Source of the DNA: Candidatus Gastranaerophilales bacterium | Lineage (GTDB): Bacteria > Cyanobacteriota > Vampirovibrionia > Gastranaerophilales > Gastranaerophilaceae | Direction of reading: 5' to 3' | Assembly (NCBI GenBank): GCA_016280955.1 | Contig: JAEEHV010000065.1 | Location: forward strand, 1 to 64,000 | Length of the DNA stretch: 64,000 bases | In this document: piece after piece, positions 44,088-53,585 of the stretch | Layout: each line of letters opens with the position of its first letter | Position numbering within the stretch: the first letter of the stretch is position 1 | Position numbers and translations under genes: made by a program | The notes under the pieces: model-generated | Told to the model about the DNA's origin: nothing | Database searches by the model: none | What the model saw: the letters and a program-made list of their open reading frames with translations, nothing else

Positions 44088-44324
44088 TTATCCCTTCTTT
44101 TTTGTGTCAAATACTAATATTGCTCCGAATATATTTTGTTTGGTTATCAGAATCAATAAGAGATTCCTTTGCAAATAAGTATTTTTCTCCAGCATATTCA
44201 CATCTAACTTTTTACAAACTATATTGTTTTCACAAACCAGTTCAATGACTTTATAGTCTCCTGAATCGTTGTCTTCAAAATTTCTAATCTTTGTCAGTTT
44301 ATAAACACCATATAATTCAAACAA
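44088..44324 (-). CDS. Small hypothetical protein
   Basis: A 78-residue frame, MFELYGVYKLTKIRNFEDND..., ending 4 bases before the broken gene's start, on the same strand, so the two look like a small operon. It is beta/alpha mixed and soluble. No family recognised. It may itself be decaying; there is no strong ribosome binding site. Confidence 0.35.
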   Translation of the reverse strand: MFELYGVYKLTKIRNFEDNDSGDYKVIELVCENNIVCKKLDVNMLEKNTYLQRNLLLILITKQNIFGAILVFDTKKKG

Positions 44325-44481
44325 TCATTTATTTGTATAAACAAATGCTATGTTACAAAATAATCTTGGTTAAAAAAAGATATAACTGTCCTATTGGCGA
44401 AACATTAATAAAGTATTTATAATGAGTTGCCAATATTAGCTGAAAAAATAAAAACTAGACGTCTCCACAGGAATAAAGATT

Positions 44482-45906
44482 TTAGCGGTTTTCATTGCAA
44501 TATTTCTTACTTATTTTCAAGAATTGCATTATTTGTTTAAAATTGAAAATAATAAAAACAATATAAAAAATCAAATACAGCACAAAACCAAACAAACCAC
44601 TTATACACCAACTCCCAAATATAAAAATAGTTGTCAACATGATTTCAAATAAAATATTTTTGCATATTTGTATATTAATATAATTTTTCAAAATAATTTC
44701 TGCTAGAATACAGCGAATAATTAAAGCAACAATTATAGACATAACCGCATAGTCTAAAGAATGTAATATTGTACAGCTTATATATGCCAACATTATACTT
44801 ATTCCAACCGATGTTAGATTAATAAATAGCAATTTTCGTTCCAGTCTTAATGCTTTCAGATACGTATTAATCAAAAGTGCCATTTTACTTTCAAATACAA
44901 TCATCGGGAACAAAATTGCCATATATTTGAAACTCTCGGCATATTCAGGTAACCACAAAGAGAATATTTTTCTTACAGGCAAATATAACAGCAAAGATGA
45001 AAACACAACAATCATTAATAAAGAACGTATTTTGGTATAAAGATTTTCAAGCTCATATCTATCTACTCTTTTTAACATTGGAAAAAGTACCATAGCTATA
45101 GAATTAATAAATATTAATAACAAGCTTGATATTGATAGTGTTAATGAAATTCTTCCAAAAGTTTCAACATCCCAACACATTACAATTGCTTGTCTAATAA
45201 CACCTATTACAAACATGCTGGCTATGTTGGATATCATCAGTACAAATCCGCAATAAATATTTACTTTAATTTCAGAAGCCACTTTTTTTATTGGATATGG
45301 CTTTGTTTTTACAATATCATGACAAACATTAAATATATAAATTGTCGCAAAAAATCTGCCTATTATTTCAGATATTATAAACCATTCAAAATCTCCTCTA
45401 CCAAGCAAAATGCCAGATAAAGTAATGACTATATGCATTAATTTCTCAATAATTAAACATTTAGCATATTCCTTAACTCTTCCCGTTGTTTGTAATAGTT
45501 GGTGTAATATTGCTCTCGGCATATATATAACTATGCACATACAGCAGCAAGCATAAACGAATTCTTTTTCATAACCTGGAAAATTTAATAGAGTTAATAT
45601 GAATATAATTATACTTAGTATAGATTCAAAAACGGAATATGTTCTAAACTGGGCCGAAAAAAGCTTTTTATCAATTTTGTCGTAAAATTTTCCGCCGTAT
45701 CTTAAATATATTCCGTCAAGCCATCCTAAACCCAAAAAACCAATATAACTTGCATAAAAAATATATAACTGATAATAGGAATACTGCGTAACGCCAATAA
45801 ATTTAGGAAGTATCAAAGTTAAAACTGTACTTCCAATCAAACTGACTAAATTAGCTATAAATGCCATTGACAAGTTTTTAAAAAAAGAGGTATTAAGAAA
45901 ACTCAT
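44482..45906 (-). CDS. Wzx-type polysaccharide flippase
   Basis: 474 residues with about 12-14 transmembrane helices. The beginning (SMAFIANLVSLIGSTVLTLILP) and layout are those of MATE/MVF-superfamily O-antigen and capsule flippases, which move undecaprenyl-PP-linked repeat units across the inner membrane. It is the last gene of the minus-strand part of the island, 4 bases after the ferredoxin-type gene. Specific family naming within Wzx cannot be made by eye. Confidence 0.85.
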   Translation of the reverse strand: MSFLNTSFFKNLSMAFIANLVSLIGSTVLTLILPKFIGVTQYSYYQLYIFYASYIGFLGLGWLDGIYLRYGGKFYDKIDKKLFSAQFRTYSVFESILSIIIFILTLLNFPGYEKEFVYACCCMCIVIYMPRAILHQLLQTTGRVKEYAKCLIIEKLMHIVITLSGILLGRGDFEWFIISEIIGRFFATIYIFNVCHDIVKTKPYPIKKVASEIKVNIYCGFVLMISNIASMFVIGVIRQAIVMCWDVETFGRISLTLSISSLLLIFINSIAMVLFPMLKRVDRYELENLYTKIRSLLMIVVFSSLLLYLPVRKIFSLWLPEYAESFKYMAILFPMIVFESKMALLINTYLKALRLERKLLFINLTSVGISIMLAYISCTILHSLDYAVMSIIVALIIRCILAEIILKNYINIQICKNILFEIMLTTIFIFGSWCISGLFGFVLYLIFYIVFIIFNFKQIMQFLKISKKYCNENR

Positions 45907-45910
45907 ATTC

Positions 45911-47110
45911 TTAATATTCCATTCCTGTTATTTTCATGTATGCTTCTTTTATTGTTCTTATAAAACCATGTACAATTTTAATTTTTTTTAATTCCCAACC
46001 ACCAATTTTATTCATGGTTTGTACAAATCGACCTTTTTTGTAATATTTTACAAATTTATTGCGCCATTTTGATTTTCTATATGGGCCATGAAAACTAGCA
46101 CCACCTTCATAAGCTTCTTGAATAGGTCTTTCAAAAATGTTAAAATATTTTTTGATTTGTTTAACAAAATTTAATCCAACTTCTGTATTACAGAGTATTA
46201 GTGATGCATTACCAACATCGCCATTAAATAAAGTGGAACTGGGCATCTTACTAAGGCCAAAAAAGTCTCCTATAGTTACGTCACTAATTCGCTCTAGTTG
46301 AGAAAAATTACAAGTGTAACAGCTTTCCCTTAATGAACTTGCATCCAAAAACGAGTTAAAATAATTATCCTCATAGGCAAAACGATTATATTTAATTTCT
46401 TTGTCCTTATTACTTATGTAATCTAAACAAAAATGAAAATTACGAAATCTTCTGTTGCTTCTAAAAGATATATTTTTAATTTTTTTGTACTTTAATTTTT
46501 TGTGCAGATTTTCTAAATACTCTTTGAAATATTGAGCGGGAGAAACTCCATGGCACAATATATCAACAAGAATCAAATTCTTTGTATAAATATTTTTTGC
46601 TTCAAAATATTTTTTAGCTGCAGCAATTTGACATGGCATGGCAATGTACAAAACTTTGCATTCGGATTTTAGTTTTTCTTCTATCTTTAAATAAATATCA
46701 TCAGAAAAAGCTTGAACATACTTTGAACCCTGAAATAATTTTATATCTTCTTTATTATTAGTTAATTTAAAAATTGGATTAAACTCTTTATCCCAACATA
46801 CTCCAACCACATAAGACTTTGGATCTTCCAAAAATTTTTCATACATTGCTCTTGCAACACCACCGGATGCGCTATTCAAACGCTTTTCTTTGTCTTTTAA
46901 ATATGCAGCATAGCATTCTTGTGGAGAATTAAACTTGTTTTCTCCAATTTTAGGACATGTTTTTTCACACAATCCGCATTTTATGCATTCCTTAAAATCA
47001 ATTTCCGGAATAATTACACCCAGATTATTTGGTACAAGCTGAATACACTTTTTGGGGCATATTGAAACACAAGCACCACAACCGCAACATATATCATCTC
47101 CACAGACCAT
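45911..47110 (-). CDS. F420 hydrogenase beta-subunit-like ferredoxin protein
   Basis: 399 residues. The N-terminus has two [4Fe-4S] motifs, CCGCGACVSICPKKC and CIKCGLCEKTCPK; the rest is the FrhB-type coenzyme F420 hydrogenase/dehydrogenase beta domain (SASGGVARAMYE, LYIAMPCQIAAAKKYFE). Proteins of this kind are often encoded next to polysaccharide pyruvyl transferases in glycan loci; their reaction is unclear, perhaps a flavin-linked reduction. Its ATG shares one base with the pyruvyl transferase stop (TAATG), showing tight coupling. Confidence 0.88.
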   Translation of the reverse strand: MVCGDDICCGCGACVSICPKKCIQLVPNNLGVIIPEIDFKECIKCGLCEKTCPKIGENKFNSPQECYAAYLKDKEKRLNSASGGVARAMYEKFLEDPKSYVVGVCWDKEFNPIFKLTNNKEDIKLFQGSKYVQAFSDDIYLKIEEKLKSECKVLYIAMPCQIAAAKKYFEAKNIYTKNLILVDILCHGVSPAQYFKEYLENLHKKLKYKKIKNISFRSNRRFRNFHFCLDYISNKDKEIKYNRFAYEDNYFNSFLDASSLRESCYTCNFSQLERISDVTIGDFFGLSKMPSSTLFNGDVGNASLILCNTEVGLNFVKQIKKYFNIFERPIQEAYEGGASFHGPYRKSKWRNKFVKYYKKGRFVQTMNKIGGWELKKIKIVHGFIRTIKEAYMKITGMEY

Positions 47111-48267
47111 TATTCCTCGCCTTCTATTGCATTAATAAGGAATTTTTCCGAATAATCCCTCAGCTCTTTTAAAATATCATTTGTTTTAATAAAATCAATA
47201 TTTTGTTTTAAGACATTTTCAATTGTATTATTGCCGTCAATCAAACAATCTGAAAGTTTAAATGTTGATAAAATGTCTATAATTCTTGAATTTTGAGATT
47301 TCTTATCCGTATCTTTAAATCTTTTGAATACTACAAAATTTTTATTAAAATTAATGGATAATGCAACTGCATGGAAAGAGTCGGTTACAACAACATCTGC
47401 ATTCATTAAATAATTAACAAAATCTTCTACCCCAAGTTCCGGTTTTGATATACCTACATCCGGAATTATGTATGATTCTGATGGAGCACAATAAACTTCG
47501 TAGCAGTTTTTTTCAGCATATTCTTTTACCAGTTTTTCCCATTCTCTATTCTTACCAATAAAATAACAGAAAATATATTTTTTGTTAGGTAAAGGCTCGC
47601 ACTTTTCGTTGTCAACTATTTTTGCCCAGTCATTCTTATTTAGGAGAAAAGTCGGATCTAAAACAATTGTAACTTCTTTGTTTAATAGTTTTGATAATTC
47701 TATTTCTGCTGTTTTTTCTCTGACACCTATTTTATAAAAACGAGAAAGATATTTTTTATACATACCTCTTTTTAAAAATGGGATTTTATCAACTCCAATG
47801 CTAGATGCATATGCAATTTTTTTGTGGCTTTTTTGGGCAAAAGCTAATAAACTTACTGGTGAAACATAATGTGGATTCCAAATTTGGTCACTTCCTGTTA
47901 TAAATACATCTGTTTCACGAAGCATCTTTCTATAGTCTTCTTTAGAATAATTAACCCAAATTTTGCTATTTGCATTTGCAAAATGTATATTTTTAATTTC
48001 TCTTTGTTTAAATTTTTCTTGAATAACATTATCAATATTTTCAAACAGAATTTCGTTATTTGGATGTTTTATATATTTAGTTTTATACTTTCGTATTAAT
48101 GCAGAAATCGTTTCTATTAAATTGTGTATCCCATAGTAAAATTTAAATTTTTCAATAAAATATACATTATAATTCTTTTTTGTTAAAAATTGTTCAAGTG
48201 CATATGCTTGTATGCATGTACCATAATTTAATGAATAACGCCAAGTAAAAATTCCAATATTATTCAT
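47110..48267 (-). CDS. Polysaccharide pyruvyl transferase family protein
   Basis: 385 residues. The N-terminus (GIFTWRYSLNYGTCIQAYAL), the FITGSDQIWNPHYV motif and VVTDSFHAVALSINFNK are the family's hallmarks. Members add pyruvate ketals from phosphoenolpyruvate to sugars, giving negative charge to the glycan. It is coupled to the ferredoxin-type protein downstream. The acceptor sugar is unknown. Confidence 0.9.
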   Translation of the reverse strand: MNNIGIFTWRYSLNYGTCIQAYALEQFLTKKNYNVYFIEKFKFYYGIHNLIETISALIRKYKTKYIKHPNNEILFENIDNVIQEKFKQREIKNIHFANANSKIWVNYSKEDYRKMLRETDVFITGSDQIWNPHYVSPVSLLAFAQKSHKKIAYASSIGVDKIPFLKRGMYKKYLSRFYKIGVREKTAEIELSKLLNKEVTIVLDPTFLLNKNDWAKIVDNEKCEPLPNKKYIFCYFIGKNREWEKLVKEYAEKNCYEVYCAPSESYIIPDVGISKPELGVEDFVNYLMNADVVVTDSFHAVALSINFNKNFVVFKRFKDTDKKSQNSRIIDILSTFKLSDCLIDGNNTIENVLKQNIDFIKTNDILKELRDYSEKFLINAIEGEE

Positions 48268-48428
48268 ATATCTCCTTAATATGTTCTTACATCTAATATT
48301 ATCATAAAAATTTAGTATAACAAATTTTAAGTTATTTGACTTTGTAATTCATTATTATATAAAAACATACTAAAAATTTTTCTTTAAAATATAATAATAA
48401 ATCAAGCTAATACTAATTTTTCCAATAT

Positions 48429-48923
48429 TTAATTGTCAAGTATTCTTATTATTTTAGCAGGGACACCAGCAACCATAGAATTTGCAGGGACATCCTTTGT
48501 CACAACAGCACCTCCTCCAACTATACATCCTTCTGATATTTGTACTCCAGGAAGAATTAATACTTTTGCACCAACCCAACAACCATTACCTATCTTTATA
48601 TCTTTACCATAGCTTTTACCCGCTCTTTTTTGAATATTCCCTATTTCATGTGTACTGGTACATAAACATGTTCCCATACCAATATGTACATTATTGCCTA
48701 TTTCAATTTTTCCCATATTATCAAAAAAAACATCATAATTTATATAACTACCATCACCAATTATTATGTTATTATTTCCAAAAAAACAACGTGGAGAAAT
48801 ATAACAATTTCCTAGTCTTAATCCATATATCCTTAATATAAATCTTCTCAAACAACTAGGTATTATTGGACTTGCTATAAAAATATTTATAACAAAATTT
48901 CTAAAACAATGTTTACAATTCAT
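48429..48923 (-). CDS. Hexapeptide-repeat acyltransferase
   Basis: 164 residues, left-handed beta-helix. Hexads appear in NIIIGDGSYINYDVFFDN, IEIGNNVHIGMGT and IKIGNGCWVGAKVLILPGVQI, followed by IVGGGAVVTKDVPANSMVAG. It resembles maltose/galactoside or WcaF-type O-acetyltransferases. It probably O-acetylates a repeat-unit sugar. It is alone on the minus strand between the pyruvyl transferase and a plus-strand glycosyltransferase. Confidence 0.9.
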   Translation of the reverse strand: MNCKHCFRNFVINIFIASPIIPSCLRRFILRIYGLRLGNCYISPRCFFGNNNIIIGDGSYINYDVFFDNMGKIEIGNNVHIGMGTCLCTSTHEIGNIQKRAGKSYGKDIKIGNGCWVGAKVLILPGVQISEGCIVGGGAVVTKDVPANSMVAGVPAKIIRILDN

Positions 48924-49011
48924 TTTTTTATCCTCCCAAGTCTATTAAAAATTATTATTTGTCATATTAGTTATTATTTTATCATAATACAATTTGTGAT
49001 ATAATTTTATT

Positions 49012-49890
49012 ATGGATGTTTCAATAATATTAGTCAACTATAACACAAAAGATATGACAAGAGATTGCCTTCATTCGGTATATCAATATACAAAAGATAT
49101 TGATTTTGAAGTTTTTGTTGTAGATAACAATTCTCATGATGGTTCTGTAGAAATGATAGAGGAAGAATTTCCTCAGGTAAGATTAATAAAAAATCCAGAT
49201 AATAAAGGTTTTGGTGCCGCAAATAATATTGCCATACGTTTAAGTGAGGCAAAATATATTTTTTGTTTAAACACAGATACACTATTATTAAGCAACTCCA
49301 TAAAAGCATTTTATGATTTTATGGAGAAAGAAGAAAATCACAATGTAAGTGCTTGTGGTTGCCAACTTTTAGATAAAAATATGAAACCTCAACACTCTTA
49401 TGCAAAATTTCATACAGTATGGCAAATTCTTTCTACTATATTTTATATGCATAAGATTCTACCAAAGACATATAGAAGACTCTTTGTTGATTCTGAATTA
49501 GAAAATGCTACTGTTCCGTATGTCGTAGATTATGTAACCGGAGCTGATTTATTTTTAAGAAAATCCGTTATTAATGAGTTAGGAATGTATGATGAAAACT
49601 TTTTTATGTATTCAGAAGAATCTGAAATGCAATTTAGATTTAAAAAAGCTGGATATAAATCAGTAATAATACCCTATTTAAACATCGTGCATTTTTGTGA
49701 TTTTAAATCAAAAAACGCTCCAATAGCTAAATTAGAAATGATGTTCAAATCTGATATTTTATATTATAAAAAATGTCATGGTTTATTATATGCAATTATA
49801 TGTAAGTTTTTATATATAATTAAATTTATAGTCACGCCTCGCTTGAGTAAAAGATATTTAGATTTAATAGTAATGGCAGTTCATCTTTAA
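49012..49890 (+). CDS. Family 2 glycosyltransferase (rhamnosyltransferase-like)
   Basis: 292 residues. VSIILVNYNTKDMTRDCLHS and VFVVDNNSHDGSVEMIEEEF open the GT-A fold; FCLNTDTLLL holds the DxD-like motif; VDYVTGADLFLRKSVINELG with EESEMQFRFKKAG is typical of WbbL-type rhamnosyltransferases. A hydrophobic C-terminal segment may sit at the membrane. It is the one plus-strand gene within the minus-strand block, so it was probably inserted separately. Confidence 0.9.
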   Translation: MDVSIILVNYNTKDMTRDCLHSVYQYTKDIDFEVFVVDNNSHDGSVEMIEEEFPQVRLIKNPDNKGFGAANNIAIRLSEAKYIFCLNTDTLLLSNSIKAFYDFMEKEENHNVSACGCQLLDKNMKPQHSYAKFHTVWQILSTIFYMHKILPKTYRRLFVDSELENATVPYVVDYVTGADLFLRKSVINELGMYDENFFMYSEESEMQFRFKKAGYKSVIIPYLNIVHFCDFKSKNAPIAKLEMMFKSDILYYKKCHGLLYAIICKFLYIIKFIVTPRLSKRYLDLIVMAVHL

Positions 49891-49905
49891 ATTTTTTGAC
49901 TCCCT

Positions 49906-51108
49906 TTATTCAGTTAATAATTTTTTGTATTCTATACTTTGAGTTTTTACATTACATTTTTCTTTTAAAAGTTTTAAATTTTTAATTTGTTCCTGATATT
50001 CTTCATTAGGAAAATCATTAATTACAGATATTACTTTTGTCTTAAATTCCTCATACGAACTACAAAGATAACCAATATTACCATAGTCTTCAAAATATTG
50101 CTGTAATGATGCATTATTTATCGCAATTATTGGCTTTTCATTATTTATTGCATCTAATATAGCTCCACTTGCTGTATATTTATAACAATCTGTTTGATAT
50201 GTAAGAATAGTATAATGAGAATTTCTTATTATATCATTTTTTTCCCTCATCGATAACATTGAGGTTGAAAGTTTCTTTTTATTTATAAAATTGTAACCGG
50301 AAAGTATTTGAAAAATTTCCATCTGTCTAATAAAACCCGCAAAAGAAAACTCAACTTTATCAGGACAATTATTATTTATATATTCTAATAATTTAGATAA
50401 TTCTTCCCAATTTTTATTAAAAGATGTTATTCCTACTATTGAAAATGTAACCTTTTCATTATTTAGTGTTTCGTTAGTATTATTTTCTTTATCATACAAA
50501 AAAGGATGTAAAAAACAAATCAAATTTTTATTTAATTTTGGAATTTTTGTTAAAAGATGCTGCTTGATATATTTATTAAAAACTAAAAATTTTAAATTTT
50601 GAGGCAAAGGCATTCTTAATGGATTTTGCATACCAAATATTAAAGAATATAATAAAACTTGAATAAAATTATTATTTGATTTTTTCGCATAATCTAATAG
50701 TTCTATTCTTTCTAAATTCCCATGTAAGCATACTACAACTGTAATAAAACGATAAATATAACAAAAAACTTCTACTAAAAAAGCCATAATTGTAGTTGTT
50801 GACAAAAATATAATTACTTTTTCATCATTCTCTCTTGCAAATTTATATATATCCTTTATTAAATTGTACTGAAAAAGAAGAAATTGATATTCCCAAAATT
50901 TTTTGCTCAAAGGTTCTATTCTGTGAAAAATCAATTTTGAAGTATCAATATCATTGCTCTGAAGCTTTTTCAATATCAAATTATAGTGTTCTATACCTGC
51001 AAATAGATTAATATTTTGATTTTCTGCAGTTTGCAATGCATATGCAATCTGTGCAGAATTTATTTCCAAATGGTTATAATTATCTTTTAGATACTCAACA
51101 AATATCAT
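49906..51108 (-). CDS. Glycosyltransferase, GT4-like (divergent)
   Basis: 400 residues. No sharp signature, but the C-terminal half has a Rossmann-like layout with a GT4-like ASGAILDAINNEKPIIAINN region (an E/D-containing donor loop variant), and the N-terminal half resembles an acceptor domain. It probably transfers one sugar of the repeat unit. It overlaps the start-side neighbour (Wzy-like) by 14 bases, supporting a shared operon. Assignment by fold and context. Confidence 0.6.
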   Translation of the reverse strand: MIFVEYLKDNYNHLEINSAQIAYALQTAENQNINLFAGIEHYNLILKKLQSNDIDTSKLIFHRIEPLSKKFWEYQFLLFQYNLIKDIYKFARENDEKVIIFLSTTTIMAFLVEVFCYIYRFITVVVCLHGNLERIELLDYAKKSNNNFIQVLLYSLIFGMQNPLRMPLPQNLKFLVFNKYIKQHLLTKIPKLNKNLICFLHPFLYDKENNTNETLNNEKVTFSIVGITSFNKNWEELSKLLEYINNNCPDKVEFSFAGFIRQMEIFQILSGYNFINKKKLSTSMLSMREKNDIIRNSHYTILTYQTDCYKYTASGAILDAINNEKPIIAINNASLQQYFEDYGNIGYLCSSYEEFKTKVISVINDFPNEEYQEQIKNLKLLKEKCNVKTQSIEYKKLLTE

Positions 51109-52546
51109 TATTTTTATTAACCTCCTGTTTTTTTATTGGTATGAAATGCATATTGATCTTGTATGTACTATATGCAATTCCTAATATTATAAAATTATAT
51201 GTGCTAGTGAAACCCGTATCATAAAAAGCACATATAAAATATAATACAATTATTGATTTATATAAGCCTTTTGAAAAATCATTGATGATGCTACTGGGAC
51301 TACATTTTATTGAAAAATTTAAATATCTTAATATGCAAATAATAAAATAATAAAATAATAGAGTTCCTATTATACCCGTTTCTGCTAACAATTCATAAAT
51401 TATAGAGCCATTGTGCTTTACTATGTATGTTGTACCTGATTGCTTTAATGCTTTTAGATTTTCAGACGTTAGAGGTAATTCCGATGTGATAAAATAACGA
51501 TACATATGATATATTGTATTATTTAATCCAACTCCGACAAACGGATGTTCTTTAAACATTCTTAATAAATTATAATAAGAGGTGATTCGTGTTGCCAAAT
51601 TGTTTTCTTTCTGAGAAAAAGATTGATAATTAGTAAAAGCTGTTGAATAAGTTATATAAATTCTCCTTGTAACTGAATTCTTGTCTATATCTATGCTTTG
51701 TAGTAAATTAAAAAGAACAAAGAATACAATAACGGCCGGAATAAGATAATATATAAATTTTTTAAAACTTTTTATATTTAATATTATAAAAATAATACTA
51801 CCCAATATAATCCATATTGGAGACTTTGTTAAATATAGTACTAATATATAAATTGGTAATAATATTTTTTTTGAAATCCTATTTAATACATTATTATGAA
51901 AAATTTTATATTTTGATTTGCTTATTGCATCAACAATAGGTAAATTTATAACCAACCAATTAGCAAACCAAGCTGATTCTGCAAAAACAGAAAATACTCG
52001 ACCTGCTGAAAAGCCAGTTTCTTTAAATACTGTCATAACTCGTTTGTTTACAATAATGTCAAAAAATTTCTGAATAATCCCAATCGAAAAATTAATACCA
52101 ATATAATTTAATATACCTAGAAGAACTACGCAAATAATTCCGATGTATATAAATTTTATAATAAATTTTAATGTTTTACGATTATTAATTAAAAAAATTG
52201 GAAAAAACAAAGTCATGCAAATACTAAAAAGTAAACAAATTCCCATATTTTTAATATAAAAATTAAAAAATGAAAGATTATTATGTGCAAAAAAAGTATA
52301 TATACTAGATAATAATATCCATAAACACCAAATCCCGAACATTTTCATTGGTTTTCTTTTTAAAGATAAAAAAACTATTGTAATGAATTTATCAAATTTC
52401 AATACAATAAAAATGATATATGCTGTAATTAATGTTAAGAAAAAAAATGATAAAGTTCCGTTACCTAGTAACAGACAAAAAGTCGGTAAAAATACAAAGA
52501 ATAAAGGTATAAGAAATATATTGTTTAAATTATAGTTACTTAACAT
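51095..52546 (-). CDS. O-antigen/capsule polymerase or ligase (Wzy/WaaL-like)
   Basis: 483 residues with about 11-12 transmembrane helices and one large periplasmic loop. FKEHPFVGVGLNN followed by HNGSIIYELLAETGIIGTLLF is the O-antigen ligase/polymerase (Wzy_C-type) motif pair. It joins repeat units on the periplasmic face. In this operon, with Wzx and Wzz, polymerase is the more likely role than ligase. Confidence 0.85.
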   Translation of the reverse strand: MLSNYNLNNIFLIPLFFVFLPTFCLLLGNGTLSFFFLTLITAYIIFIVLKFDKFITIVFLSLKRKPMKMFGIWCLWILLSSIYTFFAHNNLSFFNFYIKNMGICLLFSICMTLFFPIFLINNRKTLKFIIKFIYIGIICVVLLGILNYIGINFSIGIIQKFFDIIVNKRVMTVFKETGFSAGRVFSVFAESAWFANWLVINLPIVDAISKSKYKIFHNNVLNRISKKILLPIYILVLYLTKSPIWIILGSIIFIILNIKSFKKFIYYLIPAVIVFFVLFNLLQSIDIDKNSVTRRIYITYSTAFTNYQSFSQKENNLATRITSYYNLLRMFKEHPFVGVGLNNTIYHMYRYFITSELPLTSENLKALKQSGTTYIVKHNGSIIYELLAETGIIGTLLFYYFIICILRYLNFSIKCSPSSIINDFSKGLYKSIIVLYFICAFYDTGFTSTYNFIILGIAYSTYKINMHFIPIKKQEVNKNNDIC

Positions 52547-52611
52547 TATGTTCTCCGTGTGGTATATGAGAAATTTTTTTAATAAGGTAAAACCTCTTCA
52601 TATCTAATTTA

Positions 52612-53571
52612 TTACGTTTTTCTCTCATTCTCATTTTCGATTTTCCACAACCTAATAGAAAATCCGATTAAAAATAAGACTAACCAACGATTTTTTCTTT
52701 TATCAGAGCGATATTTAAACCGACATAGCCAATACCAATTAATATTTATACTTAAAGAAGTACAAAATTTTGTTATTTTAATAAAAGGATTTTCGATTAT
52801 TATTTTTTCTATAAAACAATAATCTAATAACTTATTTAAATCACAATTATGCTTGTGCCTACCAAAATATAAAATATTATTGGAACTGCTATAAGGACTC
52901 CAATTCCCGTGATTCCAATGAACAGCAATAGTTTCTGCTGTTATGTAAAAACATATTTCATCTCTTGTCACATTATGTATTCCAACAGGAATTGGATAAA
53001 AATAATCCGGTGGCAAAACTAAAATTTCTTCATTTTCTGTTATTTGTGAATATTTATTTAGATTATAATTTTCTTTTAGAACAGTTGTCATAATTGCCGG
53101 TATTGTATAAATCGGTTCATTCCATATTCTAGTATTATAAAAATCAGACATTTGTTTAATATTTTTATCATTTTTTGCTGATATTATTACGGCTGCATTT
53201 ATATATTTATTACTTTCCCAACCAATAACAAGCTTATTTTTATCAATTATTTTCTGAATGTTACCTTCTACTGTAACATCTGTATCAAAATATATTCCAC
53301 CGTTTTCATACAAAACCTTTAACCTTGCATAATCAGAAACAAGTGCCCAAATTTTTTGTTCATAACAAATTTTAAACCACTTGTTATTTTTGCATTCTTC
53401 TTCAACATCAAATAATTTTTTGTTTTTTTCATTTACTTCAATGATTTGATAATCCGGCATTTTTTCATGCCAATTATTTATGCAGTCCAAAACTTTCTTA
53501 GGTTTATCACCTCCAAACCAACAATAATATATAATTTTTGGTATTATATTTTTTGAAAAAATTTCAACCAT
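52612..53571 (-). CDS. Capsular-type glycosyltransferase (GT32-like)
   Basis: 319 residues. IPKIIYYCWFGGDKPKKVLD is the GT32/Gly_transf_sug beginning (mannosyl- or galactosyltransferases such as Och1-like and capsule enzymes), and SDYARLKVLYENGGIYFDTDVTV carries the DxD (DTD) metal and donor motif. It adds one sugar in the cytoplasm. It is 14 bases from the epimerase gene, so co-transcribed. Confidence 0.9.
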   Translation of the reverse strand: MVEIFSKNIIPKIIYYCWFGGDKPKKVLDCINNWHEKMPDYQIIEVNEKNKKLFDVEEECKNNKWFKICYEQKIWALVSDYARLKVLYENGGIYFDTDVTVEGNIQKIIDKNKLVIGWESNKYINAAVIISAKNDKNIKQMSDFYNTRIWNEPIYTIPAIMTTVLKENYNLNKYSQITENEEILVLPPDYFYPIPVGIHNVTRDEICFYITAETIAVHWNHGNWSPYSSSNNILYFGRHKHNCDLNKLLDYCFIEKIIIENPFIKITKFCTSLSININWYWLCRFKYRSDKRKNRWLVLFLIGFSIRLWKIENENERKT

Positions 53572-53585
53572 TAGATATATCTCCG

